Translations under genes and position numbers: made by a program
The notes under the pieces: generated by a model
What the model saw: only the letters and a program-made list of their open reading frames with translations
Databases searched by the model: none
What the model was told of the DNA's origin: nothing
DNA from: Lysobacterales bacterium
Lineage (GTDB): Bacteria > Pseudomonadota > Gammaproteobacteria > Xanthomonadales > SZUA-36
NCBI GenBank assembly: GCA_026193295.1
Contig: JAPHSB010000050.1
Coordinates: 1 to 8,789 of the forward strand
Direction of reading: 5' to 3'
Length of the DNA: 8,789 nucleotides
Shown here: piece after piece, positions 1 through 6,188 of the stretch
Numbering within the stretch: the first letter of the stretch is position 1
Layout of the letters: each line of letters opens with the position of its first letter

Positions 1-1
1 A

Positions 2-89
2 GATATTTGGGGTCAGAGTAAAAATTCTCTGAAACGCTACCAATATTGGAGAAATGGGATCAGGAATTTTTACTCTGACCCCAATTATC
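2..89. repeat. Long inverted-repeat (REP/MITE-like) element in the spc operon
   Basis: Arms at 7-27 and 64-84 are perfect 21-bp inverted complements (core GGGGTCAGAGTAAAAATTC), and the pairing extends to 2-27/64-89 with a single mismatch (6/85). The 36-nt interior contains a further perfect palindrome, CCAATATTGG, at 40-49. The element ends 13 nt before the rplO start, in a spacer that is normally short and plain in gammaproteobacteria. From memory, GGGGTCAGAGTAAAA-type arms are dispersed in many proteobacterial genomes, sometimes near IS200/REP-type tyrosine transposases; that link is recollection, not something shown here. No transposase and no clear target duplication are visible. In mRNA it would form a strong stem-loop without a terminal U-tract, so a simple intrinsic terminator is unlikely. 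Confidence 0.8.
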
Positions 90-102
90 GGGAAACACGA
101 AC

Positions 103-534
103 ATGAAACTGAATGATCTCAGCCCGGCAGAGGGCAGCAAAAAAGAGCGCAAGCGCGTTGGGCGCGGTATCGGTTCCGGCCTCGGCAAGACCGCCGGGCG
201 CGGGCACAAGGGGCAGAAGTCCCGTTCCGGCGGTTTCCACAAGGTCGGTTTCGAAGGCGGCCAGATGCCGCTGCAGCGCCGCTTGCCCAAGCGTGGCTTC
301 GCTTCCCGCACGGCCCGCTATAACGCCGAAGTACCGCTCTACCAATTGCAGGTGATGAAGGCCGACGTGATCGACCTGGAAACCCTGAAAGTGGAGAACG
401 TCGTGGGTCACGATGCCCGCAAGGTCAAGGTGATCAATACCGGCGAGCTGAAGCGCGCAGTAACGATCAAGGGCCTGGGCGTGACCAAGGGCGCACTGGC
501 GGCCATTGAAGCCGCTGGAGGCAAGGTCGAATAA
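103..534 (+). CDS. rplO: 50S ribosomal protein L15
   Basis: The 143-residue product matches the usual bacterial L15 length (E. coli has 144). L15 is a late-assembling 23S rRNA-binding protein of the large subunit. The N-terminal half is the typical basic, Gly-rich extension (GRGIGSGLGKTAGRGHKGQ near residues 21-39, then a SGGFHKVGFEGGQMPL block), followed by the globular RNA-binding domain ending in a Gly-rich AAGGKVE tail. The start is fixed by the conserved MKLNDL opening. The only Shine-Dalgarno-like sequence is a modest GGGA at 90-93, directly abutting the outer foot of the inverted repeat upstream. The stop codon overlaps the secY start by one base (TAATG), as expected for coupled translation in the spc operon. 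Upstream rpmD would lie outside the window. Confidence 0.98.
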   Translation: MKLNDLSPAEGSKKERKRVGRGIGSGLGKTAGRGHKGQKSRSGGFHKVGFEGGQMPLQRRLPKRGFASRTARYNAEVPLYQLQVMKADVIDLETLKVENVVGHDARKVKVINTGELKRAVTIKGLGVTKGALAAIEAAGGKVE

Positions 535-1877
535 TGGCCCGATCCCCGTCACAAATGGCGGAAACGCTGAGCGGGCTTGGTCGGCTGACTGAACTGCGGC
601 AGCGTTTGCTGTTCGTGTTCGTCGCCCTGATCATCTACCGCGTCGGTACGTTCATCCCGGTCCCGGGGGTCAACCCCCAGGCGCTGCTGCAGTTCATGAA
701 CTCGCAGCAGGGAACCATTGTTGACGTGTTCAACCTGTTCACGGGCGGGGCGCTGGAGCGATTTTCGCTGTTCGCCCTGGGCGTGATGCCGTACATTTCC
801 GCGTCCATCATCATGCAGTTGATGAGCAGTGCGATTCCGCAGTTGCAGCAGCTCAAGAAAGAAGGCTCCAGCGGACGCCAGAAAATCACCCAGTACACGC
901 GCAATTTTACCGTCATCCTCGCCGGCATTCAGGCCGGTGGCGTGGCCTTTGCGCTGCAGGGCCAGTCGTCCGTGGTGCTCGCGCCCGGCTTCGGCTTCCT
1001 CTTCACGGCGGTGGTTTCGCTGACAGCGGGCACCATCTTCCTGATGTGGCTGGGCGAACAGATTACTGAGCGGGGCGTGGGTAACGGTATTTCGCTGATC
1101 ATCTTCGCCGGCATCGTTGCGGGTCTGCCGCGGGCCATCGCCGGTACGCTGGAATTGGTCAACACCGGTCAGCTGAGTATCCCGGCAGTGCTGATCATTA
1201 TTGCTTTGGTCTTGGCCGTGATCTATTTCATCGTGCGGGTCGAGCGCGGACAGCGCCGCATAACGGTCAACTACGCGCAGCGCCAGGGGCGGGTCGCGTA
1301 CCAGAACCAATCGACCCACCTGCCGCTGAAAGTGAACATGTCGGGTGTAATTCCGGCGATCTTTGCCTCGAGCATCGTCATTTTCCCGTCGACCCTGGCC
1401 ACCTGGTTCAGTGGTTCGGAAGGATTGTCCTTTTTGACGGATGTGTCGGCCGCCTTGACCCCGGGCAACCTGGCCTACACGATTCTTTATTCGGGCCTGA
1501 TCATCTTCTTCTGTTTCTTCTACACCGCGATGGTGTTCAACTCGAAGGAAACAGCGGATAACCTGAAGCGTTCGGGAGCGTTCATCCCCGGAATCAGACC
1601 CGGACGTCAGACCGCGGAATACATCGATTTCGTGTTGACGCGTCTGACCATGGTGGGCTCGGTTTACCTGGTGGCGGTTTGCCTGCTGCCGGACATTTTC
1701 CGGGTGCTATGGCAGGTGCCGTTCTATTTCGGCGGAACATCGGTACTGATTGTCGTGGTCGTGATCATGGACTTCATCGCACAGGTCCAGGCGCACCTGA
1801 TATCGCACCAGTACGACAGCCTGATGAAAAAGGCGAATCTGAGATCCTACGGCCGCTCCGGAGTGGTCCGCAGATAG
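534..1877 (+). CDS. secY: Protein translocase subunit SecY
   Basis: The product is the central pore subunit of the SecYEG inner-membrane channel, which exports unfolded proteins with SecA and inserts membrane proteins with the ribosome and SRP. Its 447 residues are close to E. coli SecY (443). About ten hydrophobic segments are visible, from TM1 near residues 25-42 to TM10 near 403-420. Conserved landmarks include PVPGVNP (42-48) at the plug region, GVMPYISASIIMQL (83-96), WLGEQITERGVGNGISLIIF (172-191) and the cytoplasmic C5 loop RSGAFIPGIRPG (346-357) that contacts SecA and the ribosome. A GGAGG at 517-521 inside the end of rplO serves the start, which overlaps the rplO stop by one base. 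No truncation or unusual residue was noticed. Confidence 0.98.
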   Translation: MARSPSQMAETLSGLGRLTELRQRLLFVFVALIIYRVGTFIPVPGVNPQALLQFMNSQQGTIVDVFNLFTGGALERFSLFALGVMPYISASIIMQLMSSAIPQLQQLKKEGSSGRQKITQYTRNFTVILAGIQAGGVAFALQGQSSVVLAPGFGFLFTAVVSLTAGTIFLMWLGEQITERGVGNGISLIIFAGIVAGLPRAIAGTLELVNTGQLSIPAVLIIIALVLAVIYFIVRVERGQRRITVNYAQRQGRVAYQNQSTHLPLKVNMSGVIPAIFASSIVIFPSTLATWFSGSEGLSFLTDVSAALTPGNLAYTILYSGLIIFFCFFYTAMVFNSKETADNLKRSGAFIPGIRPGRQTAEYIDFVLTRLTMVGSVYLVAVCLLPDIFRVLWQVPFYFGGTSVLIVVVVIMDFIAQVQAHLISHQYDSLMKKANLRSYGRSGVVRR

Positions 1878-1953
1878 TTGTTCGAATCGTTTCGGGTGGT
1901 AATTGTGACGGGCCGCCGCTGTTTAGCCGGCTCGCAGGATTTGGAGAAGAGTT

Positions 1954-2067
1954 ATGAAAGTGCAGGCCTCAGTAAAGAAAATCTGTCGTAACTGCAAAAT
2001 CGTACGGCGCAAAGGCGTGCTGTTCGTCATTTGCACCGACAAGAAGCACAAGCAGCGCCAGGGTTGA
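1954..2067 (+). CDS. rpmJ: 50S ribosomal protein L36, zinc-binding form
   Basis: This small gene encodes 37 residues beginning MKVQASVKKIC, the classic L36 length and opening. L36 is the smallest large-subunit protein and contacts 23S rRNA. The four zinc ligands are present (Cys11, Cys14, Cys27, His32; C-x2-C-x12-C-x4-H), so this is the zinc-containing paralogue rather than the zinc-free C-minus form that some genomes carry as a second copy. A GGAG at 1943-1946 lies 7 nt before the ATG. It sits between secY and the alpha operon, the position of rpmJ in E. coli. The 76-nt spacer from secY holds nothing else I can support. Confidence 0.97.
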   Translation: MKVQASVKKICRNCKIVRRKGVLFVICTDKKHKQRQG

Positions 2068-2093
2068 AACGGGGCTGAGACAGGCTGACGCCA

Positions 2094-2144
2094 GCCGGAA
2101 AGAGTGGATTGACGCTTTCACCGGCAGTTTGGTTTAGATATAAT
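2094..2144 (+). promoter_or_regulatory. Probable alpha-operon promoter upstream of rpsM
   Basis: A perfect TATAAT -10 hexamer lies at 2139-2144 in the 122-nt spacer between rpmJ and rpsM, the largest gap in the ribosomal cluster. At usable spacing the -35 is weak: CTTTCA at 2115-2120 (18-nt spacer) or TTTCAC at 2116-2121 (17 nt). A better-looking TTGACG at 2109-2114 is 24 nt away, too far to pair. The predicted start is near 2151, leaving a leader of about 39 nt before rpsM. An imperfect stem (GCCGG-AAAG 2094-2102 with CTTT-CA-CCGGC 2115-2125) overlaps the -35 region and might weakly attenuate read-through from spc. E. coli has its alpha-operon promoter in the same place. Confidence 0.55.
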
Positions 2145-2189
2145 GTGCTGTTCACATTGGCGGCACGAAGCTGACAGGAGTTAACGAGA

Positions 2190-2546
2190 ATGGCTCGTAT
2201 TGCAGGAGTCAACATACCGGTTCAAAAGCACACCTGGGTGGGCTTGACGCACATCTATGGCATCGGGAAAACCCGTGCCCTGCAGATTTGCGCAGCGGCC
2301 GGTGTCGCCCCCGAGACCAAGATCCGGGATCTGACCGAGTCTGAGATCGAGAGCATTCGTGGCGAAATCGGAAGAATTCCGGTTGAAGGCGACCTGCGTC
2401 GTGAAGTCGCGATGAATATCAAGCGCTTGATGGACCTGGGCTGCTATCGCGGTCTGCGCCATCGCCGCGGCTTGCCGGTTCGTGGCCAACAGACGAAAAC
2501 CAACGCGCGTACCCGCAAGGGCCCACGGCGTCCCATTAAGCGCTGA
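2190..2546 (+). CDS. rpsM: 30S ribosomal protein S13
   Basis: The 118-residue product has the same length as E. coli S13 and opens MARIAGVNIP. S13 sits in the head of the small subunit, binds 16S rRNA, forms bridges to the large subunit and touches the P-site tRNA through its basic tail. The helix-two-turn-helix region is seen at HIYGIGKTRA (about 22-31), and the C-terminal half contains the nearly invariant EGDLRREV...IKRLMDLGCYRGLRHRRGLP block and the basic tail TRKGPRRPIKR. AGGAG at 2176-2180 gives a strong ribosome binding site 9 nt from the ATG. It is the first gene of the alpha operon. Confidence 0.98.
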   Translation: MARIAGVNIPVQKHTWVGLTHIYGIGKTRALQICAAAGVAPETKIRDLTESEIESIRGEIGRIPVEGDLRREVAMNIKRLMDLGCYRGLRHRRGLPVRGQQTKTNARTRKGPRRPIKR

Positions 2547-2571
2547 CGATAAGCGTTAAGAGCAGATAACT

Positions 2572-2958
2572 ATGGCAAAGCCCACCCCCAAAAAGAAGAA
2601 GGTCAAGAAGACAGTCGTGGACGGCATCGCCCACGTGCATGCCTCTTTCAACAATACGATCATCACCATCACCGACCGGCAGGGCAACGCCCTTTCCTGG
2701 GCTACTTCCGGTGGTGCTGGTTTCCGCGGTTCGCGCAAGAGCACGCCGTTCGCCGCGCAGGTTGCCGCCGAAAACGCCGGCCGGGCAGCCCTCGATTATG
2801 GGCTGAAGAACCTGGAGGTCCGTGTGAAAGGACCGGGCCCGGGCCGCGAGTCCTCGGTCCGTGCCCTGCACGCCGTGGGTTACAAGATTACGAATATCAC
2901 TGACGTGACGCCGATCCCGCACAACGGGTGCCGGCCGCCCAAAAAACGTCGCGTCTGA
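2572..2958 (+). CDS. rpsK: 30S ribosomal protein S11
   Basis: The 128-residue product compares with 129 in E. coli. S11 binds the platform of the small subunit near the 3' end of 16S rRNA and, with S7, helps shape the E site. A Lys-rich N-terminal arm (PKKKKVKKTV, residues 6-15) precedes the conserved core HVHASFNNTIITITDRQGN and WATSGGAGFRGSRKSTPFAAQ. The C-terminal region carries VKGPGPGRESSVRAL and ends DVTPIPHNGCRPPKKRRV, as expected for the family. Only a weak AAGAG (2558-2562) precedes the start, so coupling to rpsM, which ends 25 nt upstream, may matter. Confidence 0.98.
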   Translation: MAKPTPKKKKVKKTVVDGIAHVHASFNNTIITITDRQGNALSWATSGGAGFRGSRKSTPFAAQVAAENAGRAALDYGLKNLEVRVKGPGPGRESSVRALHAVGYKITNITDVTPIPHNGCRPPKKRRV

Positions 2959-2972
2959 CCGGAGCGAATTAA

Positions 2973-3599
2973 ATGGCAAGATACATCGGACCAACCTGCA
3001 AGCTGGCGCGCCGCGAAGGCGTTGACCTGGAGCTGAAGAGCCCGGCCCGTGGACTGGAGTCCAAGTGCAAGCTGAACCAACCGCCGGGACAGCACGGCGC
3101 ATCGCGTCGCGTGCGCCTGTCGGACTATGCCCTGCAGTTGCGCGAGAAGCAGAAAGTGCGCCGCATCTACGGTGTGCTCGAGCGTCAGTTCCGCAACTAC
3201 TACAAACTTGCGGCAAAGCAGCGCGGCGCCACGGGCGAGAATCTGCTGCGCCTGCTGGAAAGCCGGCTGGACAACGTTGTCTATCGCATGGGCTTCGCCG
3301 TGACCCGCGCCCAGGCGCGCCAGATGGTGACGCACAAGGCCATCGCCGTGAACGGGCAGACAGTCAACATTCCTTCCTACCGCGTGAAGCCAGAAGACGT
3401 GGTGGCCATACGCGACAAGGCGAAAGAGCAGTTGCGCGTGAAAGAGGCCGTGACCCTGAGCCAGGACATGAACCTGGTTCCGGCGTGGCTCGAGGTCGAC
3501 GCCACGAAATTGCAGGGCGTTTTCAAGGCTTATCCGGACCGCGACGAACTCTCGGCCGATATCAACGAAAGCCTGATCGTCGAGCTTTACTCCAAGTAA
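2973..3599 (+). CDS. rpsD: 30S ribosomal protein S4
   Basis: The product has 208 residues (E. coli 206). S4 is a primary 16S rRNA-binding protein that nucleates assembly of the small-subunit body; in E. coli it also represses translation of the alpha operon and acts as an antiterminator. The N-terminal domain has only two cysteines (Cys9, Cys32), so it lacks the zinc knuckle found in some S4 proteins. PGQHGASRR is followed by RLSDYALQLREKQKVRRIYG, then the S4 RNA-binding fold around residues 98-160 (LESRLDNVVYRMGFAVTRAQAR, HKAIAVNGQTVNIPSY). The ending ADINESLIVELYSK is the standard family C-terminus. A GGAG at 2961-2964 lies 8 nt before the ATG. Confidence 0.98.
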   Translation: MARYIGPTCKLARREGVDLELKSPARGLESKCKLNQPPGQHGASRRVRLSDYALQLREKQKVRRIYGVLERQFRNYYKLAAKQRGATGENLLRLLESRLDNVVYRMGFAVTRAQARQMVTHKAIAVNGQTVNIPSYRVKPEDVVAIRDKAKEQLRVKEAVTLSQDMNLVPAWLEVDATKLQGVFKAYPDRDELSADINESLIVELYSK

Positions 3600-3614
3600 A
3601 AGAGGCAGTTCCCT

Positions 3615-4604
3615 ATGATGGGTGTTATTGATCAAATGCTGAAGCCCAGCGCGGTTGGCGTGGACGAAGTCAACCCGAACCGTGCGCGCATCACCCTGGA
3701 GCCGCTCGAGCGCGGTTTCGGCCATACGCTGGGGAATGCGCTGCGGCGCGTGCTCCTGTCGTCGATTCCCGGCTGCGCGATCGTCGAGGTCGAAATGGAC
3801 GGCGTGCTGCACGAATACACGGCGGTCGAAGGACTGCAGGAAGACATCATCGAAATCCTGCTGAACCTGAAGGGCATCGCCCTGCGCATGCACGAGCGTG
3901 AAGAAGCGGTCCTGACCCTGAGCAAATCAGGCGCTGGTCCGGTCACTGCCGGTGACATTCAGCTCGACCACACGGTCGAAGTGGTGAACCCGGAACACCT
4001 GATCTGCAACCTGACGCAGGATGGCAGCATCAACATGCGCCTCAAGGTGAGCCGTGGTGTCGGTTACGTGCCGGCCACCCAACTCACCATTGGCGAGCAG
4101 GAAAGCCGTCCGATCGGCCGGCTGCAGCTGGATGCCTCGTTCTGCCCGGTCAGGAAGGTGGCCTACAGCGTTGACGCCGCCCGCGTGGAGCAGCGCACCA
4201 ACCTGGACAAACTGACGCTCGACATCGAGACCAACGGCACCATGGATTGTGAAGGCGCCGTGAAACTGGCGGCCAACATCCTCGCCGACCAGTTGTCGGT
4301 ATTCGTGGACTTCAAGGCCCGCCAGGCGGTCGAAGTCGAGGAAAAAGAGCAGGAAATCGACCCGGTGCTGTTGCGCCCTATCGACGACCTCGAACTCACC
4401 GTGCGTTCGGCCAACTGCCTGAAGGCCGAGAGCATCCTGTACATCGGTGATCTTGTGCAGCGCACGGAAGTCGAATTGCTGAAAACGCCCAACCTCGGCA
4501 AGAAATCGCTGACTGAGATCAAGGACGTTCTGGCGTCGCATGATCTGTCGCTGGGCATGAAACTGGAAAACTGGCCGCCGGAAAGCCTGGTCAGCGCCGC
4601 CTGA
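3615..4604 (+). CDS. rpoA: DNA-directed RNA polymerase subunit alpha
   Basis: The 329-residue product equals E. coli alpha in length. Two alpha chains dimerise to seed assembly of core RNA polymerase, and the C-terminal domain binds UP elements and activators such as CRP/FNR-family proteins. The N-terminal assembly domain contains LEPLERGFGHTLGNALRRVL (29-48) with the dimer-interface arginines. A short acidic linker (about 236-249) leads to the C-terminal domain, where the DNA-contacting face DDLELTVRSANCLKAE (257-272) retains Arg264, Asn267 and Lys270, and LKTPNLGKKSLTEIKDVL carries the other UP-element contacts. Two adjacent ATG codons (3615, 3618) follow an AGAGG at 3601-3605; the first gives the better spacing. 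It sits 15 nt after rpsD. Confidence 0.98.
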   Translation: MMGVIDQMLKPSAVGVDEVNPNRARITLEPLERGFGHTLGNALRRVLLSSIPGCAIVEVEMDGVLHEYTAVEGLQEDIIEILLNLKGIALRMHEREEAVLTLSKSGAGPVTAGDIQLDHTVEVVNPEHLICNLTQDGSINMRLKVSRGVGYVPATQLTIGEQESRPIGRLQLDASFCPVRKVAYSVDAARVEQRTNLDKLTLDIETNGTMDCEGAVKLAANILADQLSVFVDFKARQAVEVEEKEQEIDPVLLRPIDDLELTVRSANCLKAESILYIGDLVQRTEVELLKTPNLGKKSLTEIKDVLASHDLSLGMKLENWPPESLVSAA

Positions 4605-4627
4605 AGAACAAGAGATAGGACAAGACG

Positions 4628-5014
4628 ATGCGTCACCTCAAATCCGGACGGAAACTGAATCGCGACAGCGCGCACCGCAAGGCCATGTTCCGCAACATGG
4701 CGTCGTCGCTGTTCGCCAACGAGATCATCAAGACCACCGTGCCCAAGGCCAAGGAATTGCGCCGGGTGGCCGAGCCGCTGATCACGCTGGCGAAGGAAGA
4801 CAGCGTGGCCCATCGCCGCCTGGCCTTCGACCGCCTGCGTGACCGCGACGTGGTGACCAAGCTGTTCAACGAACTGGGCCCGCGCTACGCTGAACGCCCG
4901 GGTGGCTACCTGCGCATCATGAAGTGCGGCTTCCGCGCCGGCGACAATGCCCCGATGGCCTACGTCGAATTGGTCGATCGTCCACGTCTGGAAGAAACCG
5001 CTGACGCGGAATGA
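4628..5014 (+). CDS. rplQ: 50S ribosomal protein L17
   Basis: The 128-residue product (E. coli 127) opens MRHLKSGRKLNRDSAHRKAM, the hallmark L17 N-terminus. L17 binds 23S rRNA near the exit tunnel. The core EIIKTTVPKAKELRRVAEPLITLAK and the segment PGGYLRIMKCGFRAGDNAPMAYVELVDR are typical, followed by a short acidic tail (EETADAE) of the kind that varies between species. An AGGA at 4617-4620 lies 7 nt before the ATG. This is the last gene of the alpha operon; a REP-like repeat and then a strong terminator follow within 31 nt of its stop. Confidence 0.98.
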   Translation: MRHLKSGRKLNRDSAHRKAMFRNMASSLFANEIIKTTVPKAKELRRVAEPLITLAKEDSVAHRRLAFDRLRDRDVVTKLFNELGPRYAERPGGYLRIMKCGFRAGDNAPMAYVELVDRPRLEETADAE

Positions 5015-5020
5015 TATCGT

Positions 5021-5044
5021 CGTAGGAGCGAATCCCTTCGCGAT
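5021..5044. repeat. REP-like GTAG-headed palindrome
   Basis: The sequence GTAGGAGCGAATCCCTTCGC starts at 5022 and is followed by GAT. It contains the short stem GCGAA (5028-5032) / TTCGC (5037-5041). It closely resembles the GTAGGAGCGA...TCGCGA repetitive extragenic palindromes known from Pseudomonas, Xanthomonas and relatives, which have a GTAG head and are mobilised by REP-associated tyrosine transposases. Only one copy is visible here, so its repetitive nature in this genome is inferred. It sits between the rplQ stop and the terminator hairpin, directly touching the terminator's A-tract. Confidence 0.7.
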
Positions 5045-5071
5045 AAAAAACCCGGCATCGCCGGGTTTTTT
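5045..5071. terminator. Bidirectional Rho-independent terminator
   Basis: A perfect 12-bp stem (AAAAAACCCGGC / GCCGGGTTTTTT) with an ATC loop carries a T6 run on both strands. On the plus strand it ends the alpha operon, 30 nt after the rplQ stop. On the minus strand it lies 15 nt beyond the stop of the secreted-protein gene, so one hairpin can serve both convergent units. Confidence 0.93.
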
Positions 5072-5086
5072 GTTGTTTTCTCTTCC

Positions 5087-5488
5087 TCAATCCACCCGGT
5101 AAACAAAAGGCTCCCAATAAGACCTGTCCAGCTGGGCCTCGATTGGCGCATCGGGGTTGAACCGCGCAGCCAGCAGATAGGTTTTTCCCGCCGTGACCTC
5201 GAGCTCCAACTCCTTCCAGCCCGGTCCGCGAGGCGCCTCTGCCAGCTCGGGCTCCCATTGCACATCCAGCAGCATGCGCACTTTGATCGTGTGCTTGCCG
5301 GCCGGCACCGCATAACGGAGCAGCTCTTTTTGGGCTTCTCCGTCAATTTCCACGATACGGACCTTGTAAACCTGCTCGCCTGAAATGGCGTGCGGGATGC
5401 TCAGCATCCAGGCCCAATCGGCGGCCGGCGTCGGTTGTGCCGGTAGGATCAGAATCAGCAGGGTCAAAAAGCAGGTCAGTATGCGCAT
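5087..5488 (-). CDS. Small secreted protein of unknown function
   Basis: The 133-residue product has a clear export signal: a short basic start (MR), a hydrophobic stretch (about residues 3-16, rich in Leu/Ile) and a likely signal peptidase I site near PAQPTPAA-D (after about residue 23). There is no lipobox Cys at the cleavage site. The mature part looks all-beta, with alternating hydrophobic strands; VPAGKHTIKVRM and LEVTAGKTYLLAARF resemble the two 'G-K-H/Y' beta-hairpins of small immunoglobulin-like or PEGA-like periplasmic modules, but I do not recognise a named family. There are several Trp residues and no mature Cys. The start is supported by AAGGA (complement of 5499-5503) 10 nt upstream. 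It is transcribed toward the alpha operon and shares that operon's terminator. Function cannot be assigned. Confidence 0.82.
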   Translation of the reverse strand: MRILTCFLTLLILILPAQPTPAADWAWMLSIPHAISGEQVYKVRIVEIDGEAQKELLRYAVPAGKHTIKVRMLLDVQWEPELAEAPRGPGWKELELEVTAGKTYLLAARFNPDAPIEAQLDRSYWEPFVYRVD

Positions 5489-5514
5489 GATTTCACATTC
5501 CTTATGGTCACGCC

Positions 5515-5534
5515 GTAACCGGCCAAGTGGTTAC
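5515..5534. other. Small inverted repeat in the divergent intergenic region
   Basis: GTAACC (5515-5520) and GGTTAC (5529-5534) form a perfect 6-bp dyad separated by 8 nt. It lies 27 nt before the minus-strand secreted-protein start and about 100 nt before the methyltransferase start, so it could be an operator or a leader hairpin for either. No convincing -10/-35 pair was found around it, and a 6-bp dyad may be chance. Confidence 0.25.
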
Positions 5535-5633
5535 TTGCATCGCCCATGGTAAACCCAACGATGCCTGGCGTGCATGGCAACAGTCGGCAATTTACTTGGC
5601 CATGCGGAACAGGTTGTGGCAGAGTGCCGTCGA

Positions 5634-6188
5634 ATGGCTACCGACTACGAAAAAGTTTACCAGCAATCGCCCCACGCGCTGGGCTTGCCCACGGATGAAT
5701 TTGTCGGTTTTTTCAAGTCCTTCGACAAGAAAGGAGCCTGGGTGCTGGACGTTGGTTGCGGGCAGGGGCGGGACGCCCTGTTCATCGCGCGGTTGGGCCA
5801 CCGGGTGGTGGCAGTTGACCTGGCGCCAACCGGCATTCGGCAATTGTTGGAGGAGGCCGCGGCCGAAGGTCTGGAGGTCGAGGCCGTGGTGTCCAACATC
5901 CGCGAGCATCAGCCTTCGCGGCTGTTCGACGTGATCGTCATCGATCGAACGCTTCACATGCTTGGAGCCGACGATCGGCATGACGTGCTTTCAAGCATTC
6001 TGTCGTGCTCAGCGCCCGCAGGTTCGGTCTTGATTGCAGATGAACGCTCCAACATGCAGGGATTGCAAGCTGTTTTCGATCAATCAGGCGAGTGCTGGAA
6101 CCCCATCCTGAAGAAAGCCGGGTACCTGTTCATGAGGCATACGCCGTGCCCAGCTGGTAAATCAGCAGGGCGCCCGAATAGCCGATAA
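5634..6188 (+). CDS. Class I SAM-dependent methyltransferase, TehB-like
   Basis: The 184-residue product is a small Rossmann-fold methyltransferase. The SAM-binding motif I is VLDVGCGQGRDALFIARLG (about 37-55), followed by the acidic residue Asp62 in VVAVDLAP that binds the SAM ribose; a later DVIVIDRTLHML segment is the motif IV region. This layout resembles TehB/tellurite-resistance and related small-molecule methyltransferases; the substrate is unknown. I chose the ATG at 5634 because MATDYEKVYQQSPHALG looks like the family's natural N-terminus and a weak GGCAGAG lies upstream; an in-frame ATG at 5574 would add 20 residues but has no visible ribosome binding site. The last ~19 codons (tail RHTPCPAGKSAGRPNSR) are antisense to the end of feoB, and the family-like fold seems to end near KAGYLFMR. 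No terminator separates the two convergent genes. Confidence 0.85.
   Translation: MATDYEKVYQQSPHALGLPTDEFVGFFKSFDKKGAWVLDVGCGQGRDALFIARLGHRVVAVDLAPTGIRQLLEEAAAEGLEVEAVVSNIREHQPSRLFDVIVIDRTLHMLGADDRHDVLSSILSCSAPAGSVLIADERSNMQGLQAVFDQSGECWNPILKKAGYLFMRHTPCPAGKSAGRPNSR

Noticed and set aside
549..1319. 256-codon open frame opposite secY
   Set aside because: Antisense shadow of a hydrophobic membrane-protein gene; the translation is charged and of low plausibility.
2109..2114. TTGACG as the -35 of the alpha-operon promoter
   Set aside because: It is 24 nt from the TATAAT hexamer, beyond workable sigma-70 spacing.
2880..3893. 337-codon open frame on the minus strand across rpsD and rpoA
   Set aside because: It is antisense to two certain genes; its length reflects GC-rich codon bias, the translation is His/Gln/Val-rich without a recognisable domain, and no ribosome binding site was seen.
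5574..5633. Longer methyltransferase start at 5574
   Set aside because: No ribosome binding site precedes it and the 20 extra residues are not family-like; retained only as an alternative.
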